DNA of 64,000 bases from JAIQFL01 sp035295745 (GTDB lineage Bacteria; Acidobacteriota; Terriglobia; Bryobacterales; Bryobacteraceae): NCBI GenBank assembly GCA_035295745.1, contig DATGIL010000013.1, forward strand, positions 118,411-182,410. The letters run 5' to 3'. Below the pieces are notes generated by a model. The model saw only the letters and a list, made by a program, of their open reading frames with translations. It was not told where the DNA came from and searched no databases. The first letter of the stretch is position 1, and each line of letters begins with the position of its first letter. Both the position numbers and the translations under genes were made by a program. Shown here piece by piece: positions 27,047 to 35,474 of the stretch.

Positions 27047-27691
27047 TTACTGCAGAGGAAGCCAGGAGATCGTGTGGCTGAGCCGCGAAACCAGATACAG
27101 CCGGCCTGTGCTCGCGTCCACACTGAGATCTGTCGGAGCGTTGACGGAGGCAGCCAGGAGTGTCACAGTAGCGGTGTTGTCCGTGCCTTGAGTGAGTGTC
27201 ACCGCGCCGCCGTCGAGAAGCGTTTGATAGTCGGTAGGCTGCAGCGCAAACGGCCCTGGGCTGTCGGCGAGGTTCCGGCTGAACACAACGCGGACAATCG
27301 ACGCTTGTGCCGACGGCGCGGGCGTGGCGCCATTGGGTGTTACCGGTGCAGTGGCGATGTAGAGGGTATTGCCGTTCATGGCGAGGCCGTCCGGCGCGGT
27401 GATGCCGGCGGCGGAGGCGTTGGATCCGAAGCTAGGAAGGCCCAACAATACCCACGTGAAGTCGCCCTGACTGTCGAAGAAATAGAGCACACCCCGATTT
27501 GGCCTCGTGCCTGCCTGGACGGTCAGAAATCCTCCGTTCCCTAAAATGGCAAGCTTGGATGGATCGGCAAGGTTAAAAGCCAGATCCGTAGGTTGCTGCT
27601 GAGCGTAAGAGTTGACACTCAACAGGCAAGCAGCCGCAAGGAGCACAAGCTGAGCCTTGCGCTGCTGTAACGTTTTCGTAATTTGCATCAT
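27047..27691 (-). CDS. Exported beta-propeller-like protein of unknown function
   Basis: 214 residues from the first of two ATGs (27691), preceded by AAGGA. Signal peptide AQLVLLAAACLLSVNSYAQQ. Repeated short segments such as ITAPDGLAMNGNTLYIAT and APTDLSVDASTGRLYLVS resemble NHL/SMP-30-type propeller blades. It is short for a complete propeller (three to four blades). The frame is open further upstream, but without a signal or ribosome site. Its downstream neighbour is the exported HAD enzyme. Confidence 0.65.
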   Translation of the reverse strand: MMQITKTLQQRKAQLVLLAAACLLSVNSYAQQQPTDLAFNLADPSKLAILGNGGFLTVQAGTRPNRGVLYFFDSQGDFTWVLLGLPSFGSNASAAGITAPDGLAMNGNTLYIATAPVTPNGATPAPSAQASIVRVVFSRNLADSPGPFALQPTDYQTLLDGGAVTLTQGTDNTATVTLLAASVNAPTDLSVDASTGRLYLVSRLSHTISWLPLQ

Positions 27692-27840
27692 TGTCCTTAG
27701 TAGCAATCTTGGATTCTTACTAAGTAAGTGACGCTGGATTTCCCGATGGGTGGCGGGAATATGTGTTAAGTGATTTCTCGCGGTTTGTAAACAAGATGTT
27801 GCGCCAGGGAATGGGGGTGCCATTCCCCGGAGCACTCGCG

Positions 27841-28722
27841 TCACTCGGCGGCGTGACCGTGCGCGGCGGTCGATGTCTTCTCCGCCGTCTCGCCCAAAAA
27901 GGCAAGCAATTCGCGATTCACTTCTTCCGCATGGGTCCACGTGATGCAGTGCGGCCCATCGTTAATCGTCAGCAGCCGCGCACCTTTGACGAGCTGCGAT
28001 GTGCGTTGTCCGGCGGCGCTCAGCGGCACAATCCGGTCGGCGTCGCCGTGGATCACCAATGTGGGAACGTCTACCCGTTGGAGGTCCTTGCGGAAATCTT
28101 CATGCCAGGTGGCGACACAAGCGTAGCTGGCGGTGGGAGAGGCTTGCGCCGCAATGTTCCAACTTGCCTGGACCGCTTGTTCGCTGACGCGCTTGCCCAA
28201 TTGCACATCGGTGTTGTAGAAATTCTTGAAGAATTCCGTGAAGAACCCGTATCGGTCCGCGGCAACCGCCTTCTCGATGCCTGCGAAGACCGAGCCATCC
28301 ACCCCTTCCGGATTGTCGTCAGTCTTCAGCAGATAGGGCGGCACGGACGAGATGAACACTGCTTTGCTCACGCCCTTGGACCCATACTTCCCGATGTAGC
28401 GTGCCACCTCTCCTCCTCCCATGGAGAACCCAACCAAGGCGAAATCCTGCAACTTCAGCTTCTTCACAACCTGTAGCAGGTCATCGGCGAAGGTGTCATA
28501 GTTGTACCCGGTGGACGGCTGGTCCGATTTGCCGAAGCCCCTGCGATCGTAGGTGATCACGCGGTAGCCTGCCGCCAAAAGCGCGGCGGTCTGCTTTTCC
28601 CACGAGGCTCCGCTCAGCGGATAGCCGTGAATCAGAACAACCGGCTTACCAGATCCATGGTCCTCATAGTAGAGTTCGACGTTGCCTGAGTTTTCCTTCC
28701 CGACCTTTATGTACGGCATCAC
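27841..28722 (-). CDS. Alpha/beta hydrolase, non-haem chloroperoxidase type
   Basis: 293 residues. Oxyanion and nucleophile motifs: PVVLIHGYPLSGASW and ALVGFSMGGGEVARY (Ser of GFSMG). Acid Asp in LVIHGDADRIVP and His in NDGPHCITWTHAEEVN complete the triad. The sequence pattern (YYEDHGSGKPVVLIHG start) is that of the cofactor-free haloperoxidase/esterase group, which acts mainly as esterase or perhydrolase. No signal peptide. A 7-bp inverted repeat (CCAATTT/AAATTGG, 28741-28770) lies upstream of the start. Confidence 0.85.
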   Translation of the reverse strand: MMPYIKVGKENSGNVELYYEDHGSGKPVVLIHGYPLSGASWEKQTAALLAAGYRVITYDRRGFGKSDQPSTGYNYDTFADDLLQVVKKLKLQDFALVGFSMGGGEVARYIGKYGSKGVSKAVFISSVPPYLLKTDDNPEGVDGSVFAGIEKAVAADRYGFFTEFFKNFYNTDVQLGKRVSEQAVQASWNIAAQASPTASYACVATWHEDFRKDLQRVDVPTLVIHGDADRIVPLSAAGQRTSQLVKGARLLTINDGPHCITWTHAEEVNRELLAFLGETAEKTSTAAHGHAAE

Positions 28723-28740
28723 ACTTCTCCTTTGCGTGCT

Positions 28741-28770
28741 CCAATTTCAGTTTTGATGAACATAAATTGG
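28741..28770. promoter_or_regulatory. Inverted repeat upstream of the chloroperoxidase-type gene
   Basis: CCAATTT and AAATTGG are separated by 16 bp, 19 bp upstream of the hydrolase start. AT-rich DNA and position suggest a promoter/operator site; no regulator can be assigned. Confidence 0.35.
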
Positions 28771-28820
28771 ATGCAGCGAAGGCGCCGACGTCTCAGGCCC
28801 TACGTACGATAGCTTCCAGA

Positions 28821-30863
28821 TCACCAAACGCGGCAAACTGGCTCGCGGACCATCGGTTGCCCCGCTTTGCACGAGAATGCCTTCGCGAAATCCGGCATAT
28901 TGGAGACGACGCCGTTGATGCGATACTCATCCGGCGAGTGAGGATTGGTGATGGCGTTGAGGCGCTTATTCTCCGGCCGCTCGAACCCGCATGCCCACTG
29001 CGCCATCCCGATGAAGAAGCGCTGGTCGGGAGTGAAGCCGTCAATCGGTTTTAAATCTTGCCCGCGAGTCGCCTCCTTCCACGCGAGGTATGCCAGGGTG
29101 GTGCCGCCCAAGTCTGCGACATCTTCTCCCAGCGTCAGCTTGCCATTGATCTTGATGTCGTCTACGACGGTGTAGTGCGAATACTGATCGGAAACGCAGG
29201 CGGCGCGCGTCATGAATTGATCCGCATCTTTCTTGGTCCACCAATCGCGAAGGTTACCTTTCGAATCGAATTGGCGGCCCTCATCGTCGAACCCGTGCGT
29301 AAGTTCGTGTCCGATCGTGGCGCCTGTATTTCCGTAGTTCGGCGCATCGTCAGACTTCGGATCGAATAGCGGCGGCTGGAGGACACCGGCGGGAAAGTTG
29401 ATGTCGTTCATCTGTGGATCGTAATACGCGTCCACGGTGGGAGGTGTGATCTGCCACTCCGTCCGGTCCACCGGCTTGCCGATCTTATTCAATTGCCGCT
29501 TCGACTCGAACTCCGTTGCGCGCGTGACATTACCCACGAAGTCGCCGCGCTCCACGCGCACGGAGCTGTAGTCGCGCCATTTGTCCGGATACCCGATCTT
29601 GTTCACCATCGAGTGCAGCTTCAGCAAGGCCTGCTGCCTGGTCTCTTCTCCCATCCATGGAAGATGCTGCAGATCGTTTTCCATGGTCTTCTCGATCTCT
29701 TTGGTCATCGCGAGAGCACGAGCCTTGGTGTCGCCGGTGAAAGTCTTCTCCACGAACACCTGTCCGAGGGCCTCCCCCAATTGCTGATCGATATAGTGCA
29801 CGCAGCGCTTCCAACGAGGCTGCATCTCGGTGACGCCCCGTAGGAACTTGCTGTAGAAATCGAAGTTGGCCTGCACGAAGGGAGACGGCAGATACGGTGC
29901 TCTTTCGTGGATCAGGTGCCAGCGCAGATACACCTTCCAATCCGCCACTGGATGGCTTTTGAGCTCTTTCTCCACTTCTTCGAAGAACACCGGTTCGGTC
30001 ACGTTGACCGTCGTGGGAGCCGTGAGACCGATGCTCTTCCAATAGGTCATCCAATCGAACGACGGAGTTTTGGCGAGAAGCTGGATGCGGGTCATTTTAT
30101 GGAACTGCTTGTAGGGGTCGCGCTTCTCCACCATGGTGAGGGATCGCGCGGCGAGCCCCATTTCAATTGCCATCACGGTGTCCGCATCCCGTTTTGCCAG
30201 CGAAGGCGCCACGCCCAACAGCTCGAACATCCGGGCGACGTGCTGCATGTACCGGGTGCGAGTCTCGACCGATTTGGCGTCCGGCTTGGTGTAGTAGTCG
30301 CGGTCCGGCAGGCCGAGCCCTCCGGAAGTGGCAAACGCAATCACCTTGGTTGAGTCGGCGTAATCCTGGCTGGAACCGAATCCGAACAACGCGTTGTCTC
30401 CGGATTCGAGATGAAGACGGCCGAGCACCGGCGCGATGTCCGCCAGCCGCTTCATCGCCGCAATCTCCCGCAGCATCGGCTCGAGCGGCGCCTGGCCGGC
30501 TTTTTCGACGGATGTTTCGTCCATACACGCCGCAAAAAAATCGCCGATCTTCTGCTTCAGCGGTGGCCGTCCCGGATCCGGTTTCGAGGCTTCCTCCAGG
30601 ATGCCCCACAGGAACTTCAGATTATCGGTTCCCATCTTGGCATAGACATTCCATCGCGCCTGGTCCGGCGGAATCGGGTTGATGGAGTTCCAACTCCCGC
30701 AGGCGTACTTGTAAAAATCGACGCACGGGTCAACGGACTTATCGAGGAATGCAGGCTCGAGGCTCGGCGTATAGGGCAGTGATGCTAAAGGCCGATCCGC
30801 CTGCGCAGAGAGCATCGTCGGAAGGAGAAGAATCAGGATGACAGTTGTTGGATTACGGTCCAC
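28821..30863 (-). CDS. M13 (neprilysin/PepO-like) zinc endopeptidase, exported
   Basis: 680 residues from GTG 30863; a longer frame exists but overlaps the upstream gene. Signal peptide TTVILILLLPTMLSAQ. Family landmarks in order: VDPCVDFYKYACGSWN at the N-terminus, VDAYYDPQMNDINFPAGVLQ (substrate-binding), the zinc motif GATIGHELTHGFDDEGRQFD (HExxH), GEDVADLGGTTLAYLAW with the third ligand Glu, and the C-terminal CRVW that closes M13 enzymes. It cleaves peptides in the periplasm or outside. It starts 37 bp after the HEAT/VWA-like gene on the same strand, so they are likely one unit. Confidence 0.92.
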   Translation of the reverse strand: MDRNPTTVILILLLPTMLSAQADRPLASLPYTPSLEPAFLDKSVDPCVDFYKYACGSWNSINPIPPDQARWNVYAKMGTDNLKFLWGILEEASKPDPGRPPLKQKIGDFFAACMDETSVEKAGQAPLEPMLREIAAMKRLADIAPVLGRLHLESGDNALFGFGSSQDYADSTKVIAFATSGGLGLPDRDYYTKPDAKSVETRTRYMQHVARMFELLGVAPSLAKRDADTVMAIEMGLAARSLTMVEKRDPYKQFHKMTRIQLLAKTPSFDWMTYWKSIGLTAPTTVNVTEPVFFEEVEKELKSHPVADWKVYLRWHLIHERAPYLPSPFVQANFDFYSKFLRGVTEMQPRWKRCVHYIDQQLGEALGQVFVEKTFTGDTKARALAMTKEIEKTMENDLQHLPWMGEETRQQALLKLHSMVNKIGYPDKWRDYSSVRVERGDFVGNVTRATEFESKRQLNKIGKPVDRTEWQITPPTVDAYYDPQMNDINFPAGVLQPPLFDPKSDDAPNYGNTGATIGHELTHGFDDEGRQFDSKGNLRDWWTKKDADQFMTRAACVSDQYSHYTVVDDIKINGKLTLGEDVADLGGTTLAYLAWKEATRGQDLKPIDGFTPDQRFFIGMAQWACGFERPENKRLNAITNPHSPDEYRINGVVSNMPDFAKAFSCKAGQPMVREPVCRVW

Positions 30864-30900
30864 GCACCGAAAATACCACACACCTGTTGCATACACCGCA

Positions 30901-32703
30901 TCACTCGGTATTCGCGGCTGTGCGAGGCGATACGGGCTGCGGGATATCAATCGTGGTTTCACCCCATCCCGGAGGCGTGTTGACGATCATGCGCAGAGAA
31001 CGCGCTTCTTCCGTGGGTTGGTATTTCACCAGGTAGCGTGCCATCAGGCTCAGGTAGATCTGCTCTACAGCCGGCGCAATCTGGTCTTCGGATGAGAGCA
31101 ACTGGAACGAGCCCTGGCTCGCCTGACACAAGCTGTCCATGGTGCGGTTGGGAATCAAGGACAGCCCGTGAATCGCGATTCCGCACGACATCACGGCAGT
31201 TGCCAACTCGGTGTAATCGCTTGGCGTCGAGATCTCATCCTGGCTGAAGAGCACGATGTTGCGCTTGCCGCGAATGGAGCTATCCACCTGGGTCGCCCGG
31301 CGGATTGCGGCCCAGAACTTGGGGCACTCCGCTTTGAGCGCCACTTTATTCAAACTGGCATCCAGGAGTGTCGAATCTGCCGTGAGCTGCGGTGCGGCCA
31401 ATTCCAGTGTGGGCGTCTCTTCCACGGTGAATTCGATTTTTTCTCCCGCCAGGCTGGTCTGCCGGTTCGGTTGCGGTGTCGGCACAAAGGGCACAATTGC
31501 CCACTGGTCCGCAGGCCGTTTCCATCCGAGGGCGTGAAGGGCGCCCTGCTGAAACGGAGTCGGTTCTCCCTCCGAAGAACGCGGATATAGAAATGTAATG
31601 GCCAGAGAACGAGGGACCTGCCGCTCTTCGAGCGAGAAGCTGCTGATCTCGCCCGCATCGGCGATGAGGATCAGATGGGTCGGCAGAATTTTAACCTGGT
31701 CGTGCCCGTCCTGGGATGTCGCCTCCAAATGAAGCTCCCGCCAATCGTTCCGGCGGATTCGCTGAAAACGCGAGATCACTCTCCATTCCTGCGCTTCGCG
31801 GGCCTGGATGATGAGTGAACGAATTCGGCCCAACGCGGCGAAGGCCCGGGCGCGAACGGTCGGATTTGGTTCTCCGATCATCCGCGCCAGCGCCTTGGTG
31901 AAACGCGGGTCTCCAGTCTCACCCATTACCCAGGCCGCCGTCGCCCGGAAAAGACGCGACTCGTGGACCGCCATCTTGCGTAGCTCCGCGATTGCCCATT
32001 CATCGCCGAGGCGGTACAACGCCATGAGCGCGTTCCCGGCGACCCGGTTATTGGAGTCATGTCCGGCGGCGCGCAGCAGTTGGCGAACCTCTTCAGAGTC
32101 GGTCCCCCAGAGCGCTTCGACCGCGTTGGCGCGGACCCGTGGGTCGGCGTCCATCAGCCGGCTCTGCACCCACTTCGCGTTCCGGTTGATTCGCCCAATC
32201 ATGAGGACTGCTTTGGACTGAAGATGAGGATTCGGCTGGCGAGCCAAGGCCATCAGGAAGGGCAGAACTCGCGAACCATCCGTGACGTGCGAGAGAAGGT
32301 CCATCAAGCGCTGGAGTTCAGGCGGGCAGACATTATCGTCCAGCAGTCTCGCCTGCTCTGCGAGGTGCTTGGCGACCACCACGTCCACCATCACGCCGGT
32401 CTGGGAGGCAGCGTGAGCCAAAGCCAACACTCGCTCTTTGGGCAGATCCGGGTCGCTCAACGCACGCAACAACAGTTGCCCGGCCGCCAAAATGGATACC
32501 ACATACAACGCGCCACGGGAATCGTCTCCCGAACGTAACAGGTCTATGGCGGCGCCATAAAAGGACTCTCGATCATCCCGAAGCATTCGCCTGATGAGCT
32601 GTCCATGACTGGCTGCGAAGCGATCAAAGCCTCGAACGAGCGTTGCCAACTCGCTGCTGGTCCGTTGAATAGTGGGATCCGATCTCGATCCGAGAGACGA
32701 CAC
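30901..32703 (-). CDS. HEAT-repeat protein with C-terminal VWA-like region
   Basis: 600 residues from GTG 32703; the ribosome site is poor and the start uncertain. Residues ~135-290 show repeated helical HEAT-like units (SKAVLMIGRINRNAKWVQSR, DPRVRANAVEALWGTDSEEV, NRVAGNALMALYRLGDEWAI, RLFRATAAWVMGETGDPRFT). Residues ~330-580 resemble the VWFA-related proteins common in Acidobacteria: ILIADAGEISSFSLEERQVP, GKRNIVLFSQDEISTPSDYT, GIAIHGLSLIP and the closing GSFQLLSSEDQIAPAVEQIY. No clear MIDAS (DxSxS) is seen, so metal binding is doubtful. A protein-interaction role is likely; no specific function can be given. Confidence 0.65.
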   Translation of the reverse strand: MSSLGSRSDPTIQRTSSELATLVRGFDRFAASHGQLIRRMLRDDRESFYGAAIDLLRSGDDSRGALYVVSILAAGQLLLRALSDPDLPKERVLALAHAASQTGVMVDVVVAKHLAEQARLLDDNVCPPELQRLMDLLSHVTDGSRVLPFLMALARQPNPHLQSKAVLMIGRINRNAKWVQSRLMDADPRVRANAVEALWGTDSEEVRQLLRAAGHDSNNRVAGNALMALYRLGDEWAIAELRKMAVHESRLFRATAAWVMGETGDPRFTKALARMIGEPNPTVRARAFAALGRIRSLIIQAREAQEWRVISRFQRIRRNDWRELHLEATSQDGHDQVKILPTHLILIADAGEISSFSLEERQVPRSLAITFLYPRSSEGEPTPFQQGALHALGWKRPADQWAIVPFVPTPQPNRQTSLAGEKIEFTVEETPTLELAAPQLTADSTLLDASLNKVALKAECPKFWAAIRRATQVDSSIRGKRNIVLFSQDEISTPSDYTELATAVMSCGIAIHGLSLIPNRTMDSLCQASQGSFQLLSSEDQIAPAVEQIYLSLMARYLVKYQPTEEARSLRMIVNTPPGWGETTIDIPQPVSPRTAANTE

Positions 32704-32794
32704 ACTAAGCAGATCGTCGGTTTCGCCGAAAACTTTATAGGAGGCGAAGTGATATACTGCCCGACCAGCGGGGTAATTTCAACAGGAGCATGCA

Positions 32795-33847
32795 ATGACC
32801 AGAAGGCAGATGCTCCAGGCCACCGGTGCTGCGGCAGCCTGGTTATCCGTAGAACCTGTCTCCGCTCAGGTGATGGGCCAATTCCACAACTTGGGCGGAG
32901 CTCCTGCGGGCTTCCCCATGGCGTCAAAGGCCGCCCGCCAAGGCAATCAGCCGTTCGATTTCGTTGAACATTGCCACAATCTCGGCTTCGGCGTCGTCGA
33001 AACCCGTCTCGATCTGACGCCGCCCAATGTTGCCAAAGGGTTTCGCAAGAAGATTGAAGCCTATCACATGCGGGCGATCAACGACATTCCTCTTCCTCGC
33101 GACGAGTCAGGTGTCGCCGCCTTCGATGCTGCGGTCCAGGCTGCTAAGGAAGCCGGAATTCGCTCGCTGCATACCGCAATGACGCAGCGGCGGTACGAGC
33201 AATTCGACAATCTCGAAGCCTTCAAAAAGGATTTTGAGCGCTGCCAGAAGACCATCGCTTTGGCCGAACCGGTCTTGCGCAAACACAAGCTGCCGCTGGG
33301 CATCGAGAACCACAAGGGATGGCGCGCTGCCGAGCAGGCGGCCTGGATGAAGCGAATAGGCAGTGAATGGGTCGGAGTGCATTTCGACTTCGGCAACAAC
33401 GTGTCCCTCTGCGAAGATCCGTCCGAGACGCTGCGCATGCTCCAGCCCTACACGATCTCCTGTCATATCAAAGATATGGCAGTCGAACCGTACGAAGATG
33501 GATTCCTCTTATCGGAGGTCCCGCTGGGCGAGGGTTTCCTCGATATCAAGGGCATGGTTGCCTCCCTGAAGAAGAAGGATCCGAATATGCCTTTCGACCT
33601 TGAGATGATCACCCGCGATCCGCTCAAGATCCCGGTCTTCACGGACAAATACTGGGTCACTTTCGACGACAGCTACAGCCCGTTGCCCGGCCGGGATCTT
33701 GCGAAAGTCCTCGAGATCGTCCGCAAGAATCGGCCCAAGAATCCTCTGCCGCACACCACTGGTATGAGCATTGAGGAACAGGTGAAGCTCGAAGAGCACA
33801 ATGTCTCGAACTCCATCAACTATGCGCGGCAATATCTGGATCTGTAA
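32795..33847 (+). CDS. Exported sugar phosphate isomerase/epimerase-like protein
   Basis: 350 residues, ATG 32795 behind AGGAG. Tat/Sec-like signal TRRQMLQATGAAAAWLSVEP. TIM-barrel metal-site motifs: LPLGIENHKGWR (Glu), WVGVHFDFGNNV (Asp), TISCHIKDMAVEPYEDGF (His) and MPFDLEMITRDPL (Glu). Family members isomerise sugars such as tagatose, fructose and inosose. The enolase-superfamily gene follows 17 bp later, also exported, suggesting a two-step pathway for a sugar acid or ketose outside the cytoplasm. Confidence 0.85.
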   Translation: MTRRQMLQATGAAAAWLSVEPVSAQVMGQFHNLGGAPAGFPMASKAARQGNQPFDFVEHCHNLGFGVVETRLDLTPPNVAKGFRKKIEAYHMRAINDIPLPRDESGVAAFDAAVQAAKEAGIRSLHTAMTQRRYEQFDNLEAFKKDFERCQKTIALAEPVLRKHKLPLGIENHKGWRAAEQAAWMKRIGSEWVGVHFDFGNNVSLCEDPSETLRMLQPYTISCHIKDMAVEPYEDGFLLSEVPLGEGFLDIKGMVASLKKKDPNMPFDLEMITRDPLKIPVFTDKYWVTFDDSYSPLPGRDLAKVLEIVRKNRPKNPLPHTTGMSIEEQVKLEEHNVSNSINYARQYLDL

Positions 33848-33864
33848 GGCCATTCGGGAAGATC

Positions 33865-35208
33865 GTGAGGACTATGCTACGTCGCAATCTGTTGAAATCC
33901 ATGGGATTGGCAGGTTTGTTGGGCCTTTCCAATCCGCGCCTCGAACGTGCCCAGGACCAGGCTGCCAAGGCGACCCGCGGGATGCCGTTCCCCAAGATTA
34001 AGGACATCAGCGTCATTGAATGCCAGCCCGCAGGCTCACGACTGACGGTCGTCAAAATAACGACCGATCAGGACGGCCTTTACGGCTATGGCTGTGCCAC
34101 GTTTACGCAGCGCGCCGACCTCGTGAAACCTGCTGTGGAGCGCTATCTAAAGCCATTCCTGGTGGGCAAAACCACCGACCGCATCGAGGACATCTGGCAA
34201 TCCTGTTATGACAGCTCGTATTGGAAGAACGGGCCGGTGCTGAACAACGCGCTCAGCGGGATCGATCAGGCGCTCTGGGACATTAAGGGCCGCCAGGCGG
34301 GCATGCCCGTGTACCAGCTTGCGGGTGGCAAGTGCCGTGAGGCCGTGGACACCTACACACATGCCGACGGAGCCGATTACATGGCCACGGTGGAGAACGC
34401 CAAGCGCTTCATGTCACAGGGGTTCCGCCACGTGCGCGTGCAGGTGGGAGTTCCCGGGATGGCGGGCTATGGTTCGGCGCGCGGGGGCGACAACACCATC
34501 AAAGCGTTGCACGACAAGCCTGTTTTCGAGCCCGCCGTCTATGTGCGCCGCGCCTTGAAGCTCTTCGAGACCTGCCGCAAGGAACTGGGAGAAGAGATCG
34601 AACTACTGCACGATGTCCACGAGCGCGTCTCGCCGAATCAGGCGGTGCAGTTTGCGAAGGACGCCGAGAAATTCAAGCTCTTCTTCATGGAGGACCCTCT
34701 ATCTCCCGAAGATATCGCCTACTTTCGACAGATCCGCCAAAATGCTGCTACGCCCATTGCCATGGGGGAGTTATTCAACAGCCCGCATGAATGGCAGCCC
34801 CTCATCAGCGAGCGCCTGATCGACTACATTCGCGTACACGTTTCCCAGGTGGGCGGTTTCACCCCCGCGCGTAAGATCGCGATTCTGGCGGAGAACTTTG
34901 GAGTCAAGACGGCATGGCACGGTCCAGGCGATGTCTCGCCGGTCGGACACATGGCGAATGTCACGCTGGACCTGGTGAGCTACAACTTCGGAATTCAGGA
35001 GTATACGGCATTCAATCCAAGGACACAGGAGATCTTCTCCGATTGTCCGGTGATGAAAGATGGCTACCTGTGGGTAAGCGAGAAGCCGGGGTGGGGAATC
35101 GAAGTGAATGAAAAAGAGGCCGCAAAATCGCCTTTCCAGTCGCGGAACAATCTGAACGGCGGATGGGGCGAGATTCGCCGCCTCGACGGCACCGTGATTA
35201 AGCAATAG
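33865..35208 (+). CDS. Exported enolase-superfamily dehydratase (mannonate/galactonate dehydratase-like, RspA/ManD type)
   Basis: 447 residues from GTG 33865 or 444 from ATG 33874; both have plausible ribosome sites. Signal-like LRRNLLKSMGLAGLLGLSNP. Features of the ManD/RspA subgroup: GIDQALWDIKGRQAGMPVYQ, VDTYTHADGADY, HVRVQVGVPGMAGYGSARGG, metal ligands in FMEDPLSPED and IAMGELFNSPHEW, and HGPGDVSPVGHMANVTLDLV. The family dehydrates sugar acids to 2-keto-3-deoxy acids, though many RspA-like members have low or no activity. Coupled to the isomerase upstream. Confidence 0.85.
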   Translation: MRTMLRRNLLKSMGLAGLLGLSNPRLERAQDQAAKATRGMPFPKIKDISVIECQPAGSRLTVVKITTDQDGLYGYGCATFTQRADLVKPAVERYLKPFLVGKTTDRIEDIWQSCYDSSYWKNGPVLNNALSGIDQALWDIKGRQAGMPVYQLAGGKCREAVDTYTHADGADYMATVENAKRFMSQGFRHVRVQVGVPGMAGYGSARGGDNTIKALHDKPVFEPAVYVRRALKLFETCRKELGEEIELLHDVHERVSPNQAVQFAKDAEKFKLFFMEDPLSPEDIAYFRQIRQNAATPIAMGELFNSPHEWQPLISERLIDYIRVHVSQVGGFTPARKIAILAENFGVKTAWHGPGDVSPVGHMANVTLDLVSYNFGIQEYTAFNPRTQEIFSDCPVMKDGYLWVSEKPGWGIEVNEKEAAKSPFQSRNNLNGGWGEIRRLDGTVIKQ

Positions 35209-35474
35209 AAGGCCAGCTACATCGAATGGCCGATCACCTCCAAAAACTGGCGTTGCTTCCGTGCTTTGCTGAGTTGAGGTCGTTCAGGGGGAGCCGTAAG
35301 TCCCCGTCACACTGACGATACCATTCGCATTTTCAATCACTTACAGCGTATTGCCGTCAACATTGAGAGAATTGCCCAGAAATAACCTAACAGGCGTACC
35401 GAAAAAGGCAGCCTCAATTGAGATCGTCCGCCGATCGAGATCATTGTTGGGATACTCCGGTGCCCTGACGTCTT
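35209..35474. other. Intergenic region with a possible decayed coding fragment
   Basis: On the minus strand, 35284 to about 35465 reads as a protein-like C-terminus (ISIEAAFFGTPVRLFLGNSL, then NVDGNTL), a TAA at 35341-35343, and VIENANGIVSVTGTYGSP ending in TGA at 35284. The composition is convincing on both sides of the TAA, suggesting the remnant of an exported beta-rich protein. There is no start codon or homology I can name. Confidence 0.3.
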
